Source of the DNA: Ischnura elegans | Lineage: Eukaryota; Arthropoda; Insecta; Odonata; Coenagrionidae | Direction: 5' to 3' | Assembly: GCF_921293095.1 (NCBI RefSeq) | Contig: NC_060251.1 | Location: 61,335,585-61,399,584 of the forward strand | Length of the DNA stretch: 64,000 nt | The notes under the pieces: generated by a model | What the model saw: only the letters and a program-made list of their open reading frames with translations | What the model was told of the DNA's origin: nothing | The model's database searches: none | Translations under genes and position numbers: made by a program | Part shown: piece by piece, positions 11,794 to 24,854 of the stretch | Layout: every line of letters starts with the position of its first letter | How positions within the stretch are numbered: the first letter of the stretch is position 1

Positions 11794-11916
11794 CCAATAT
11801 CCACCGAACGTTTGGATTCCAATGAAAACGTAAAAATATGGAAAACAGAAAAAAGACAATATTGGCAATAAAAGACACTAACAGAATATTGAAAAAAAAT
11901 AACGCACTCGGAAACA

Positions 11917-12489
11917 ATGACACTAGATCTATCAAACATTGAAATAATAAAAGGGGCTGAAACTTTCGAATTGTGGAAGTTCCAAATACGAATATTCTTC
12001 CGAGCAAGTGGCCTACTGGACGTGGTCGACGGAATTCAACGTATGGCTGATGTGAAAGATGAAAAAGACGTACGTCACTGGAAGATGTTGGACGCCAAGT
12101 CACAGAAGTATACAATAACGACTATTGATAAAAAGAAAATGGTGCATATTATGTCATGTTTTACTGCCCATGATATGTTTAAAGCCCTGACGAATATATA
12201 CCAACGTGATACAGAGCAACAGAAGTGTAATTTACTGCAACAGTTCTACTATTTCCGTTTCGAGAAGAGTGCCGACATAATGATGAATATTTCCAACATC
12301 CAATCAATAGTTCATAAACTTAAAATGCTGCAGCAAAATATTGATGAAACCAAGTTAATATCGAAGATAATTAGTGTGCTGCCCGCTGAATATCAAAGCT
12401 TCAGACCCGCGGGGGAGTCTACCGCGAAAGACGAAAGAACAATTGAAAACTTCATAGCGACATTGGCAGCAGAGGTAAAAAAAATGTAA
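11917..12489 (+). pseudogene. Copia gag (capsid part)
   Basis: The 190-codon frame begins MTLDLSNIEIIKG and carries FELWKFQIRIFF, the start typical of Copia gag (UBN2-like capsid domain). It is interrupted by a TAA at 12487-12489, but the frame continues into the zinc-knuckle segment at 12577, so the stop is a disabling mutation or a local loss. Confidence 0.85.
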
Positions 12490-15400
12490 AGCTCTAACGA
12501 TGAAGTAGTACAGAACTCAGCAATAAGAGCGGAAACGAAATACTCGAGGAACCAAAATAAATGCAATAGCAAGCCATTGTTTTGCAGTATTTGTAAGAAA
12601 AATAATCACGAAGAAAAGAATTGTTATTTCCGAGAAAGATCGAAATATCAAAATCTGTGTGATCAAGGCAAGAGACCGGGACATTTCATCAAGCAATGCC
12701 GTTTCCTGAAGGATGAAGAAAGGAAAGATAAAACAAGCAAAAATGCTTTCATAAGTTCTGCTGCATTTCTCAATGAACGAGTAAATGAAGAAATTTGGTA
12801 CTTAGACAGCGGAGCCAGCGAACAAATGTGCAATGAAATTGGAATATTTAAGGAATACCAAGAGATTAGCGAACCCAAGAAAATAAAAATTGGAGACGGT
12901 TCAACGCTGGAATCCGGCGGTTGCGGGACGGTAAAACCTCTGGCGAACAACGGTGAAGAATGGATGGATACAATCCTTAAAAATCTAGTATGTGCCTGAA
13001 CTTAAAACTAACCTTTTTTCTATGGGACTAGCCCTTGATAAGGTGTACAAACTGGAGTCTGATGATAAGAAATGCGTAAAGAAGAACATGAACAATAAAA
13101 TCTGCGCACAAGTATTCGATCCGGTAAATGGTGCGTAATGGATTTTCGAACAACCAAGCAATCAACTGGTGAGTTATATTTGGCAAAGAAATCCGAAACT
13201 TTGCAGGAGTGGCATTAAAGATTTTGCCATTAAAACTTCACCTTAGTGGAAAGAGTTTTGGAGGAAAATAAAATTCCATTTATAGAAAACAACCTCAATT
13301 TTCGCAGTTCCTGTGTACAAGGGAAATATGCAAAAAGAAAATTCACTCCAACCAGCAGAGGCTCTAAAAGCATATGTGAATTAATACATGCAGACCTATG
13401 TGGACCGATGGAGAAGAGTCGATTGGACGGAGCAAGTATTTTCTGTTATTGAAAGATGACCTATCACACTTCAAAGTAGTATATTCTCTCAGAAACAAAA
13501 GCGAAGTGAAAGAAAAGCTGAAAGTTTTTATAAAATACGTAACAAATCAGACTGGAGAAGGGAGTAAAATTTTTAGAAGTGACAATGGATCTGAGTTTGT
13601 AAATAAGGAAGTAAGAAAACTATTTTTGAAGGTGAAGGCATTTGTCATCAAAAATCTGTGCCCTGGAATCCTGAGCGAAATGGGAAAGCCGAACGAGAGA
13701 TGAGAACTTTGGTAGAATCAGCTAGAACAATGATGTTGAATAAGAAACTGAGCAAAGAATTTTCGGCCGAAGCAGTTCATACTGCAGTGTATGTGATCAA
13801 TAGAACTGGAACAACCTCAATAAAAGGCAAAACTCCTTATGAGTTTTGGATCGGTAAACCATTTGGAGATTTTGAAAAGCTCAGAGTTTTTGGATCAATA
13901 GTCTATGCTCATGGGCCATATCAGAGGAGACAAAAGTGGGATGCCAAAGGCAAAAAAGGGATGTTTGTGGGATATAAGATTGTTCAAAATGAGTATGTGT
14001 ATTTTTTATGAACCAAAGAACAGTTGAGGTAGTTAGAGATGCAGTCTTCATTCCTGGAATTCAAAATAACAGAAAGGAAGAGAGAGAAATTAAAAAGACC
14101 ATAAAAAGAGTAAAGGTGGAAAATCAAGATGAAGAAGATATAGTACAAGAAACAGAAGGTGTAACAGCTGGAAGAGAAAAAGAAGATGAAGGATTACACT
14201 ACAATCATAGAGACAGAAATAAACTTAAAGCACCAGATAACTTGAAGGAATGTCAATGTAAAATGGCTTTAATTTCGTATAATGAAGCTGTAACTGGACA
14301 GGAAAAAGATACATGGATAGAAGCAATTGAAGATGAAAAATAATTGTTGATGAAAAATGAAACAGGGAAATATGTCAGGCCTCAAGATGCTAGAGGGAAG
14401 AAAATTTTAACCAGTAAATGGGTATTCAAAATTAAAGAAGACGGGAGATACAAGGCTAGATTAGTAGTTAGAGGCTGCGAACAAGAGAGAGGAATTGACT
14501 ATGAAGAAACCTTCAACCCAGTGGTGAATACAACATCACTGAGGATACTGTTTGCCATTGCAGCTAAAAATAATTAAAAAATGAAGGCATTTGATATTAA
14601 AACAGCTTTCCTTTATGGAGAACTAGAAGAAGAAATTTACATGCATGTGCAAGAGGCTTTTAGTGTCAAAAATTAAATTTGTCATTTAGAAAAATCATTA
14701 TATGGATTAAAACAAACACCTTGAATTGGAATCAAAGGTTGAAGAAGTTTTTACTGAACAGAGGGCTTTTTCAGTTGAAATCAGAGCAGTGTGTTTTCAG
14801 AAATGAGAACAGAACTCTGTATTTAGCTGTGTATGTAGATGATGGGATCATAATAGGAGAAAATGAATCTGATTTAGACAATTTATTAGATAGTTCAGGA
14901 AAGGAGTTTGAAACAAAGACAAGAAATAATCCAAAGGTTTTAATTGGCATAGAGGTAACAAAAACTAAGGACTCTATTTTCCTATCTCAGAAGGGGTATA
15001 CAGATCATATATTACATAAATTCGAGATGAAAAATACCAAGGGAGCTGATACACCTCTTCAAATTGGGAAAAGAGTTGATGAGCACGAAGAAAGGGATGA
15101 AAGTGTTCTCAAGATCACTTACAGAGAATTGGTTGGTAGTCTTTTATATTTGATGAATAAAACAAGACCTGACATGGCTTTTGCAGTCAACTATGAAAGC
15201 AGAAGTCTAGAAAATCCAACAAAAACAGACATTGAAAATGTAAAAAGAACATTCAAGTATTTAAAGATTACAGAGAACCTGGGTATTCGGTACAAAAGAA
15301 TATCGAACTTGACTCTGGCTGCTTATACTGACTCTGACTATGCAGGTGACTTAAATACTAGGAAGAGCACAAGTGGACACGTCCTGATGTTCTGTGGAGG

Positions 15401-15720
15401 TCTAGCAGCCTGGTGGTCACGTAAACAACCAATTGTGGCTCTCTCCACTACAGTGGCAGAACATATTGCAGCATCTGAGTGTGTGAAGGAAGTTATGTAT
15501 GCAAAAACATTTATTGAAGAATTGGTTGGTAAAGAATTAAGTGTAAGATTACATCTGGATAATCAAAGCACTATTCGACTAATTGAGACCGGACAGCTTA
15601 ATAGACGAAGCAAGCACATTGATGTAAGATATCATTTCATTTCTGAAAAGGTGTCACAAAAAGTATTGACTTTAAATTACTGTCCATCACAATATATTAG
15701 TTAGCTGATATATTTAAAAA
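12490..15720 (+). pseudogene. Copia gag zinc knuckle and pol polyprotein, broken
   Basis: In order: a CCHC knuckle (CSICKKNNHEEKNC, ~12583), the aspartic protease motif DSGAS (~12805), integrase (DNGSEF near 13580, then ERNGKAEREM near 13675), reverse transcriptase (SKWVFKI ~14413, FDIKTAFLYGE ~14590, YVDDG near 14830), RNase H (YTDSDYAGD ~15325, KSTSGH) and a LADIF-like end near 15700. It is disabled by a frameshift near 12985, frame changes near 13440 and 13670, a TAA at 14575-14577, another at ~14673, a TGA plus frameshift near 14722, and a frameshift near 15695. Confidence 0.92.
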
Positions 15721-15925
15721 AAAACCTCAATAGCATCATGTTTCATGCACATAAAAACTTATTACTGTCAAGTAATTGAAGGAATTTTAATTTTTGCTAA
15801 AAGGTAAATGTAAGAGTTATTTTTTGTTGTATAATGGTTATAATTATATGAATTAATTCTGTGATGTAATTTTCAAAAAACGTTTTATGGTGTTGAATGA
15901 TGTAATTTATTTTCTTATGTTTCTA

Positions 15926-15946
15926 AAGAAAAAAATTAAGAGAGAG
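15926..15946 (+). promoter_or_regulatory. Polypurine tract of the Copia element
   Basis: A purine-rich run (AAAGAAAAAAATTAAGAGAG) lies immediately before the 3' LTR, where plus-strand synthesis would be primed. Confidence 0.7.
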
Positions 15947-16078
15947 AGTTAAATATTGTACTTACGAGATCTAATATGTTTACTATTTACTGTGTTGAGT
16001 TGAAGTACAATAATATTGTACTGTGCGTGGTGTGAAGTTATTAGTAAAATAATTAAAGAATCAGTGGAAGTTTCAACA
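15947..16078 (+). repeat. 3' LTR of the Copia element
   Basis: It has the same 132-bp length as the 5' LTR and the same CA end. The first base has changed so that it begins AG instead of TG. It is followed by AAGTC. Confidence 0.93.
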
Positions 16079-16083
16079 AAGTC

Positions 16084-16957
16084 CACAAAATAGAAAAGAA
16101 CTATTCATCCACCGAAGAACACCGGCAAATTATATAATAAATACGTGCGGCTTTTGGCGAATCAGCTAATACCTTTAGACTTTAAATGAATACACGGTGA
16201 GGTAAAATAATGTTTTCATTACTTATATTGTCATCAAAAATGATTTCTCGTACAATCGTAAAGATAGAGGGACATTTCAGCTCATTTATTCCATAATTAT
16301 CAAAATAAAAATAACATTGGACACTGCGCAACATTCTTCAAAAGCAGTAATCGGCGTAAAAATACAGTGATCTTAAATGGTATTTACCACTCGCACAACA
16401 TGATAATCCTTAAAACAAACAAATATTTTATCCACCCTCCTCTTCGTGGACAGAGCTCAGCCACAGCCACCTAGTCACTTCATTACAATGGAATTTAGCA
16501 TAGGGAATAGAACTTGGCGAATATTCTACCGCACGCCAGCAGACGGCATATCTGGCGCGGCAACAATACTTTCGTTTACCTTGGCAACCACAAAACGTAG
16601 CCGTACGGTGACATTTTATCAATTGGATTTTCCAAGCGATAGAGAGCGGATGCGTTAGCATATTGTGGTGTTATAAACGAAGTTTCAACAAACTGTTTAC
16701 AGTATCAAACAGCTACAGTGAGTAATACTTCAATCACTTGAGTAGCAGAGGACGAAAATAGCCATCTTGCAGGCTATTGCAGTCAGCAACAGCCGGCGGA
16801 GTTCCGTCATCGGCCAGAAGAGTTCGAAAAGAACTCGTGCAAATACGAGATTCCATTTATACCCTGCAGTTGAATCTCACAATCGATTCCATTCAGTGAA
16901 TTTGGAGTTGATACAAAACAGCTGATCTCGCCATCCACATTTTCCGCAACGTACATC
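16084..16957 (+). promoter_or_regulatory. 5' flank and possible promoter/5' UTR of the exon-repeat gene
   Basis: No coding sequence was recognised. A TATAAA at 16672-16677 lies 281 bp before the ATG, and a possible GTGAGT donor occurs near 16717, so a 5' UTR exon is conceivable. An in-frame TGA at 16871-16873 precedes the ATG at 16958, and no in-frame ATG lies between them, which supports that start. Promoter assignment is inference only. Confidence 0.3.
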
Positions 16958-18121
16958 ATGGAGAGGATTTTAAAGAGATGTGCGTCGAGCATCTCTGGAA
17001 GTGTGATGGGTAACAGCCTGGAGGAGAGGCTGGATCAAGAGTACATCGTCCACCTGGAGCACATTCAACCATATTTGATTAAAACTCCAAACGAGCTTCG
17101 CAACCAGGCTGAAAAATGGTTGATTTACCTAGTCGGAGTGACTCCCAAAACCCTGGACGAAAAGGAGAGGCGAAACATTCACCTGTCCGTTCTCCTCAAT
17201 GACATGGCATCCGGAACTCTCACGGGGATACACAAGCTCACGAATCCCCCAAGGCCAGGGGAGCCAATGCCTCCGTGTTCGGAAATGAACTTCGACGACA
17301 AAGAGGAGAAATTGCTGGCCGCGGAAGTCGTTGAAGAAGACCTGAGCGAGGCTTTGGGCTCAGAACTCACCGAAGCGAAAGGTGAACGGCCAAATTCGGC
17401 CAAAGGAGAACGTGTTCCAGACCCTCCAATGACACTCACTCCTGTCATCGCTAGTGAAACCTCGCCTGGTCACAAAAACCGTCTTCCCATGCCGGATGAG
17501 AAAAATAGAGAAGGACACGAACGAAACGAACGAGTTATGAACGAAAACTACGTTCCATCGCAATCACGTAGAGCCTTCCACGATACTTATGAGCCATCTG
17601 AACAGATGAAATTGGGTACTCAAGGATTGGACGCGAAGAATAGTCGCTTCAAAGCTGAAAATGACTTCAGGCATCCATGCCAACATGGACCCACAGAAGA
17701 ACGGGAACAACGGAAAGTTGCGATGCCTGGTGTCAGGTTTGCAACTGATCCTCCACCACCAAGGCGACCCGCAGAAAATCTGGGAATCTCAGAAAAACCG
17801 TTGGATTACCTCTTGGAGCTGGTGGACCGGGCTTGGAGAGGCGAGGCAATTGAGGAAATTGAGATACTCCTGGAAAGCGTTTACGAGGATATGAGGGAGG
17901 AGCCCGAAAACGAATGGCTGTGGGAACAGCCCGACCCCCTAATAATAAGAGGGGCCCTACTACACAGGTTGACGGAGACAATCATCAACGAAATGGGGAG
18001 ACAGGAGCATAAAGAGTTCCACCCGCAACAGACGACCCCTTCCCGCCAATACTTCGGCCACACTTCACCTGGATACAAGTGTTCCTGCCACTCTAACTAC
18101 CAAATGCATTCATCCCAAAAT
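16958..18121 (+). CDS. First exon of exon-repeat gene, possible DUF4485-like N-terminus
   Basis: This frame has its own upstream-bounded ATG (MERILKRC) and no splice acceptor before it, unlike the other family members. It runs 388 codons to the donor AAAAT|GTAAGT in phase 0. Residues ~25-107 form a Leu/aromatic helical segment (EYIVHLEHIQPYL, AEKWLIYLVG, RRNIHLSVLLNDM) ending in PPRPGEPMPP, which resembles the pattern I associate with DUF4485; that match is tentative. From ~150 on it joins the long-exon sequence (SPGHKNRLPMPDEK) but lacks the coiled coil and about 225 residues of the middle, keeping only the third PS-repeat and the complete C-terminal module. If unspliced it stops at 18131-18133. 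Function unknown. Confidence 0.72.
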
Positions 18122-19208
18122 GTAAGTACATAATTCAAATTATATTAAAATACCTTTGCCGAGGGTAAAGGGTTTGTTTCCTCTGAGTTACATGCTAATT
18201 ATGCACAAGAGCGGAATCGATTTCTGTTCTTGAGGCCGATATTGAAACGGTGAAAATCTACATGCCGCGGTGGATCTGATAGGATGCCTGTGCTATTTTT
18301 TCATGCTGTTTCTTTCGTTTGGGATAAGTATTTATGTGAATCTCGCGAACAATAAAATCCACTCTTATGAGTCTTTCGCATATCTTAACCTTCTTCTTAT
18401 CATAGGTCATGAACAAGTATTGTTCATTTATTACATTTTCAATATTTGTTTCATTACTCCACATAAAAATAAAATACATGACAAAAACATGTGAATGACC
18501 CCATTCAAAACTTAATTCTATAAACACAATAAAAGATGTAGCCAAAATAATAGGTTTGGGGGGCACGAACAGGGGGGGTTAGGGGGATTTAACTCTCCTC
18601 TGGGGAAGATATGAAGACTTTTATCTCTACTCAACACATTTTATGCTATTTTGACACTAAAAATTACTCAATTAATCAGTCGTCTGGAAGTTGTTTGGTT
18701 AAAACATATTGGTGGAGTACGAAGAGTTTAGGGGGTTCTAAGTGAACCCTTCGAAGGATACAACGCACTGAGACCGGGAACCAAGCCAGTAGCTTATTCG
18801 CCCCGACACCCGGGGTGGGGAAGGAAGGGAAGGAAAAATGATAGAGGCGAAGCCGCGATGGGAGCCTGCCGACAACTCTGGGAATGAATAGGTTCGGAAG
18901 GCCCGGGCCGAGATTAAAACACCCCAACGCTATAGAAGCGAAGGGGGCCCTACTATTAGCGAAACCAAGCATAGGCAATTAATGTTCTAGCGATCCTAGT
19001 GGATTATCCTATGAGGATGAAAAATCCATCGATCGAATCGCTTGATATTGGTGGAGAACAATATTTTTGTCTTACAGGTCAATATTTTTCTACTTAAATG
19101 AATTTCCTTAGGAATGCGTGTCCCCCTGTGGCCCCCTTTTTAAGCCGTTGACCACTTTAGCTATAAGTTAAACGTAATCCATATCGAACGCTTCCTTCTT
19201 CCTCGCAG
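18122..19208 (+). other. Probable intron 1 of the exon-repeat gene
   Basis: The 1087-bp interval runs GTAAGT to CAG and is homologous to the other three introns of the family. At 19088-19092 it reads CTTAA then ATGAATT, the intact TTAA site into which the piggyBac element went in the paralogous introns. I see no coding sequence. Confidence 0.65.
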
Positions 19209-21026
19209 ATGACTCGTAAGGATTACGGCAATGCATGGGAAGGAGAAGAAAGATCACGTCATTCCCGCACCCATTTCCGTAAACACAACATACCATCCAT
19301 GGAGAAAACAAACCACTCCCAACGCAGACCTGAACATCTGGAAGGAAAAGTATCTGATGAAACTCAGCCGCGAGGAAGACAGCGGGGAGATACAGCAAAT
19401 ATGGCTGCTTATCTGCAAAAGTACGAGAAAATGGATCGCGATTTGCAAATTCTCGAGAAAAAAAGGATATCTATGATAACGGCATACAATGAAGGGCTGC
19501 AGAAAATATCCAACCCAAATATTCCACTCCAAAGTGTACGGATGCCACTTCGCAGCGAATTGGATGACATCACGCGCGAGATAAATATGCTAAAGTTAGA
19601 AGTATCTCAATTGGATCAATACTATGGAATAGATGTCAAAAAAGATATTCACTCTTGTCAACCTGTGATTGTACACAAACCTGTGTTTGTGACACAAACT
19701 CCTGTCGTCGCTAGTGAAAGCTCGCCTGGTGACAAAAACCGTCTTCCCATGCCGGATGAGAAGGATTTAGAAGGACACGACAATAGGAGTGGTAACACCA
19801 ACGTTCGTCCAGATGCCGAAGGTGATGGAGCAAATTTTGCCAAAAGAGAACGTGTTCAAGACCATCCAGAAACTTTGGCAAAGGGAAAGGCTCACAAAAA
19901 TGGGAACCTTACGGGCGATGTTGCAAATGACGGCACTTATTACGGAAACTATCAAGATCATCCACCTGAGAGTAAAATAATTGGAAGGAAAAATTACTCT
20001 GGAGTCGAGAATCATTCCTTAAATGGGAACGTTAACGGTATTAATCCATATCACTTCTCAGCAGAGCCACTTCATGACATGGAATATTCTCTAATGCCGC
20101 CTAAAAAACAAATTTTGTGCAATAACATTAAAACGGGATGCAATGACGCTTTCGGCCATGGTGAAGGTGATTCATTTAAGCCAACGTATATCCCATCAGA
20201 ACCCGTCGACGCCAACAACCTTCCTCATAAGTTGGCTGAATACGATAGAAAGAAATGGGACAATAGAATGGACAGCGAGAAACCATGTCAACATACCGAA
20301 GGTGATTATATAAATAAAAACTTCATTCCATCACAAAACACCAGAGCCTCCTACCATACTCTTGATGTGACTGAGCGGTTGGAATATAGGACCCACAGAA
20401 TGGATCGCAAGAACCCTCACCTTCACAACGAAGGTGCCTTTATGAACGAAAACTACGTTCCATCGCAATCACGTAGAGCCTTCCACGATACTTATGAGCC
20501 ATCTGAGCAGATGAAATTCGGTACTCACGGGTTGGACGCGAAGAATAGTAACTTCAAAGCTGAAAATGACTTCAAGGATTCAATCCAACATGGACCCACA
20601 GAAGAACGGGAACAACGGAAAGGTGCGATGCCTGGTGTCAGGTTTGCAACTGATCCACCACCACCAAGGCGACCCGCAGAAAATCTGGGAATCTCAGAAA
20701 TGCCGTTGGAATACCTCTTGGAGCTATTGGACCGTGCTTGGAGAGGCGAGACAATTGAGGAAGTTGAGATACTCCTGGAAAGCGTTTACGAGGATATGAG
20801 GGAGGAGTCAGAAAGAGAGTGGCTGTGGGAACACCCCGACCCCCTATTAATAAGAGGGGCCCTACTACACAGGTTGACGGAGACAATCATCAACGAAATG
20901 GGGAGACAGGAGCATAAAGAGTTCCACCCGCAACAGACGACCCCTTCCCGCCAATACTTCGGCCAGACTTCACCTGGATACAAGTGTTCCTGCCACTCTA
21001 ACTACCAAATGCATTCATCCCAAAAT
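19209..21026 (+). CDS. Long repeated exon (606 codons), copy 2
   Basis: It has the same architecture and exact length (606 codons, phase 0 at both ends) as 2731-4548 and 24970-26787: acceptor CTTCTTCCTCGCAG before ATG, donor GTAAGT at 21027, coiled coil at ~65-145, three PS-repeats, and a C-terminal module with HRLTETIINEMGRQEH and CSCHS. It is the more diverged of the three long copies (for example ESEREWLWEH where others have EPENEWLWEQ) yet remains fully open, which argues for selection on the protein. Its neighbours predict in-frame splicing from 18121 and into 24970. Function unknown. Confidence 0.74.
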
Positions 21027-22011
21027 GTAAGTACATAATTCAAATTATATTAAAATACCTTTGCCGAGCGTAAAGGGTTTGTTTCCTCTGAGTTACATAC
21101 TAAATATGCACAAGAGTGGAATCGATTTCTGTTCTTGAGGCCGATATTGAAACGGTGAAAATCTACATGCCGCGGTGGATCTGATAGGATGCCTATGCTA
21201 TTTTTTCATGCTGTTTCTTTCGTTTGGGATATAAGCATTTATGTGAATCTCGCGAACAATAAAATCCACTCTTATGTGTCTTTCGAATGTCTTAACCTTC
21301 TTCTTATCATAGGTCTTGAACAAGTATTGTTCATTTATTACATTTTCAATATTTGTTCATTACTCCACATAAAAAAAAATTCATCAAAAAAACATGTGAA
21401 TGACCCCATTCAAAACTTAATTCTATAAGCACATTAAAAGATGTAGCCAAAATAATAAGTTTGGGGGGCACAAACAGGGGGTGGGGGGGGGGTTAGGGGG
21501 ATTTAATCCTCCTCTGGGGAATATATGAAGACTTTTATCTCTACTCAAAACATTTTATGCTATTTTGACACTAAAAATTACTCAATTAATCAGTCGTCGG
21601 GAAGTTGTTTGGCTAATACATATTGGTGGAGTATGAAGAGTTTAGGGGGTTCTAAGTGAACCCTTCGAAGGATACAACGCACCGAGACCGGGAACCAAGC
21701 CAGTAGCATATTCGCCCCGACACCCGGGGAGGGGAAGGAAGGGAAGGAAAAATGATAGAGGCGAAGCCGCGATGGGAGCCTGCCGACAACTCTGGGAATG
21801 AATAGGTTCGGAAGGGCCGGGACGAGGGAAACACACCCCAACGCTATAGAAGCGAAGGGGGCCCTACTATTAGCGAAACCAAGCATAAGCAATTAATGTT
21901 CCAGTGGTCCTAGTGGATTTTCCTATGAGGAAGAAGAATACATCGATCGAATCGCTAGATATTGGTGGAGAAAAATATCTTTGTCTTACAGGTCAATATT
22001 TTTCTACTTAA

Positions 22012-24854
22012 CCCGTTTCTTCCCAACGTTGCGTGAACGCAACGCAAACTTTGCGATTTTTTTCTCCGTATTTGTTGATGATAACTAGTTAATATTTTTA
22101 ACATAGGTAGTTCAATGCTTTCTAAAACGTTATAAATTTTTCTACGGAAGAAATTTAACAACTTTTGTTTTAACAATGACCTTTTCATTTTTATGTAAGT
22201 CGTTATTCTAGGCTATCTTCTAAGTTTACATATTATGTTATATCTAAGGCACTCGATGTTTATATCTCTCTGCAAATACAATGATGCATTTGTATTCTAG
22301 GCCATTGCAACAATTTGGGTGAATTTCCCTGAGTGGGTTTTAAATTATTTAAGAATAAAGGAAGTGTTGCGTTCACGCAACGTTGGGAGAACCCCGGTAA
22401 TGTAGGTAAACGGCGCGCCGCCGCGGTAGTCATTTAGAGTGTTTCTTTTTGGACTGAAAAATGAAATGCTTATCAAGAATATGTTGCCTTTTAAGGGTGA
22501 AACTTTAGTTTTAGGCAATTGTACAGTATTTTAGTCCTACATATACATCTACATAAGTGGTAAAGTGTCCTTGCTAGAATGTTTGGCAGGTGGTGAGTTT
22601 TCAACGAGTTGTGACTGTTAGATGTTTTTAACGTCACATATAAAGCAAGATTAAATCAGCGTTTACTTGCGCTTTAGTGGGAATTTACTGTGACCTCTAC
22701 TGTGAAAGGTGCATAAAAACTTTGCTATAGAGTTTTCCAGAAAAATGTCCAGATTTCTGTAGGGGTCTGCAATGCCAAGATATACTGGCATCCTAAGGTA
22801 AGAACGATCTGCTTACCACAGTTGACAAGCAAGTATCCTAAAAGCAAGTGAGTATGTGAGGGTTAGCAAATAGATCGTAAAGTTGTATTTACATGGTGTT
22901 GTTGACTAGGATTCAAAGGGAAGGTAGTGGGAGGGTAAAATGCATAGTTAGGCTGGGCGGGGATATCCCGGCACCAATGGGTCTCCGTGCACAGCGGGGG
23001 TTGGCGAGTGAGCAAAATGAATGGAGAGATATGAGGGATCACACTATCGCAGTATTTTCTGAGAAATTCATGCCCACTGGCCGCTGACGATAATGAGCTG
23101 GTAAGGCTCCAAATGAGGGCGCAGGCCATTTCGAAAGAAATTATTTGAGAACTATGAGTGACGATGAATGCACTGGGATTCCAAGAAAAATATTTCTTGG
23201 TATATTGACTCAGGTAAAGGGCTTTATGGGTATTACGGTATCTAGAAGGGGAAATGTTCTGTTCCACCTGCTTTTACTATATCTGTGGTTGTCTGCTGCA
23301 CAATTGTTCCCTCCAAATGACCTGAACCCACATTTGCAGCCTGAGTTGCTCACTATCGCCAGTGATCATAGTGCGTTAAATTCTCGGAAAATATTACAAT
23401 AGTGTGGTATTTCTTCCGCTCTGATGTTTAGTGGTTATCACACCTTAGCTACAAAATATTACTGGAGTAAGGACGCTGATAAAGGCGTTCCTGGACAAGG
23501 GGGATAAGTTTTCCAAGATACGTCCATACTTTGCGAGCTCAACCAAATATTTCTACGGTTTGATGCAATTTCTCATAGATTATCTTTGACGAGAAGATGA
23601 TGCCATATTTTGGCTGCCATTCCGTTAAAATGTTTATAAGAGGAAAATCAGTAAGATTTGAGGTTAATTTGTGGAGAATGAAATCTTCCTTGGGAAAATT
23701 TTCTGTCTATAGATGAGCGTCTAAAAAAAATGATACCTCTTTGAGTTTAGTGGAAAGGGTTGTAGTTGGCCTGGCAAAAGTTATACAAGTTGCAAGGTAT
23801 CACTTATTGTATTTTGAAAATAATTTCAAGTTATTTTTTACTGATACTTTTGTCTCAAATGGGATTTTTCCCAATTATGACTAAAGAATCCCTTGTAGTG
23901 TGAGAGAAAACAGAGTCGCAAGTTGCCTTCCTCGCACTCAAAAGGAACTGTCCAAGGGAAAGTAAGGTTGTTTTGATTGTATGATCGGTAAAAAGAATGC
24001 GTTATTCATTGAGTTGGCTTGATATGTAACTAAATGTATTACCAAATTTCGGTATATTGGATCCATTTGTAAATTTGTAATTGTAATTGGATCAACCATC
24101 AGTCAGGCATATTTTTGTTCAGAAATAGTGTTATGTTTCCCCAAAAAAAAGAAAAAGTGAAGGAGAAATTACTCATTTTCAATAGCAGACACTTTGTTAC
24201 TTTCGCGATATAAAAATTCCTATTATTTCACCGGTTGCTTTATATTTTCTGTACTTTATAATGGTGTAACAGCCGAAACCGGTCAAATACTATAATTTTT
24301 TATGAATACTTTGTGGGTGACATATATTGTCTGTCATTGATAATATGGAGCCTTCCACCGCGTACAAGCTTCAAATTTCGATGCAGGCAACTACCCTTAT
24401 GGTAACTGAAATTGCCATAATATAGGACATAACGGAATAAATAGTTAGCGAAATGTAGTAATGAAAGACAAGGTTGGCCACAATATTGATCGTGACGTAA
24501 ACATTCACGATGAAAATGACAAGTTTGTAGCAGCCAGAAAGTTAGTGATTACCAAAAGTGCAATATTCATCTACATACTGATTGCCCTACTAAATTTCAT
24601 GAAAAATACGAAGTTTAATCAATATTTTCGGTTAATTATATGTTTGGGTTATAATCAAAAAGAATTATGTGCAAAAAGAAAAGAGTTCCGAAAAAAAGGC
24701 AAAACGGCTCATTTGACCAGGGGAACTCCCAACGGCAAACTAAAAACAATAAAAATATAAAATTCGATAATTTGCCTTATGTAAGTCTGTTTTATTGCTA
24801 ATTTATCAAAATATTTGGAATTTTAAAGCTATTAGATGCTTGGGATTTAATGGG
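22012..24854 (+). mobile_element. piggyBac-like DNA transposon, complete copy (2843 bp)
   Basis: It is flanked by TTAA at 22008-22011 and 24855-24858. The ends are short imperfect inverted repeats: CCCGTTTCTTCCCAACG at the left, and CCCATTAAATCCCAAG when the right end is complemented. A palindromic GTTGCGTGAACGCAAC sits just inside the left end and recurs inverted near 22368-22384. The interior has a decayed transposase in the same orientation. The homologous intron at 19088 has a single TTAA and no insert. Confidence 0.9.
23089..24200 (+). pseudogene. piggyBac transposase remnant, copy 2
   Basis: It carries the same motifs and lesions as the copy at 850-1960: YYWSKDADKG near 23457, DKFSKIRPYF, DEKMMPYFGCHSVKM near 23588, RENRVASC near 23901. 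In this copy the residue after HSVKM reads as Phe (MFIRGK), the common family state, where copy 1 has Tyr. The shared disabling mutations predate the duplication. Confidence 0.8.

Larger units (their letters stand above)
11645..16078 (+). mobile_element. Ty1/Copia LTR retrotransposon, complete but dead
   Basis: It has two 132-bp LTRs, a primer-binding site, gag and pol remnants in Copia order (gag, protease, integrase, reverse transcriptase, RNase H) and a polypurine tract. It is flanked by a 5-bp target duplication AAGTC at 11640-11644 and 16079-16083. By hand alignment the LTRs differ at about 13 of 132 positions, indicating an old insertion. Pol contains several stops and frameshifts, so it is not autonomous. 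It landed upstream of the exon at 16958. Confidence 0.95.
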
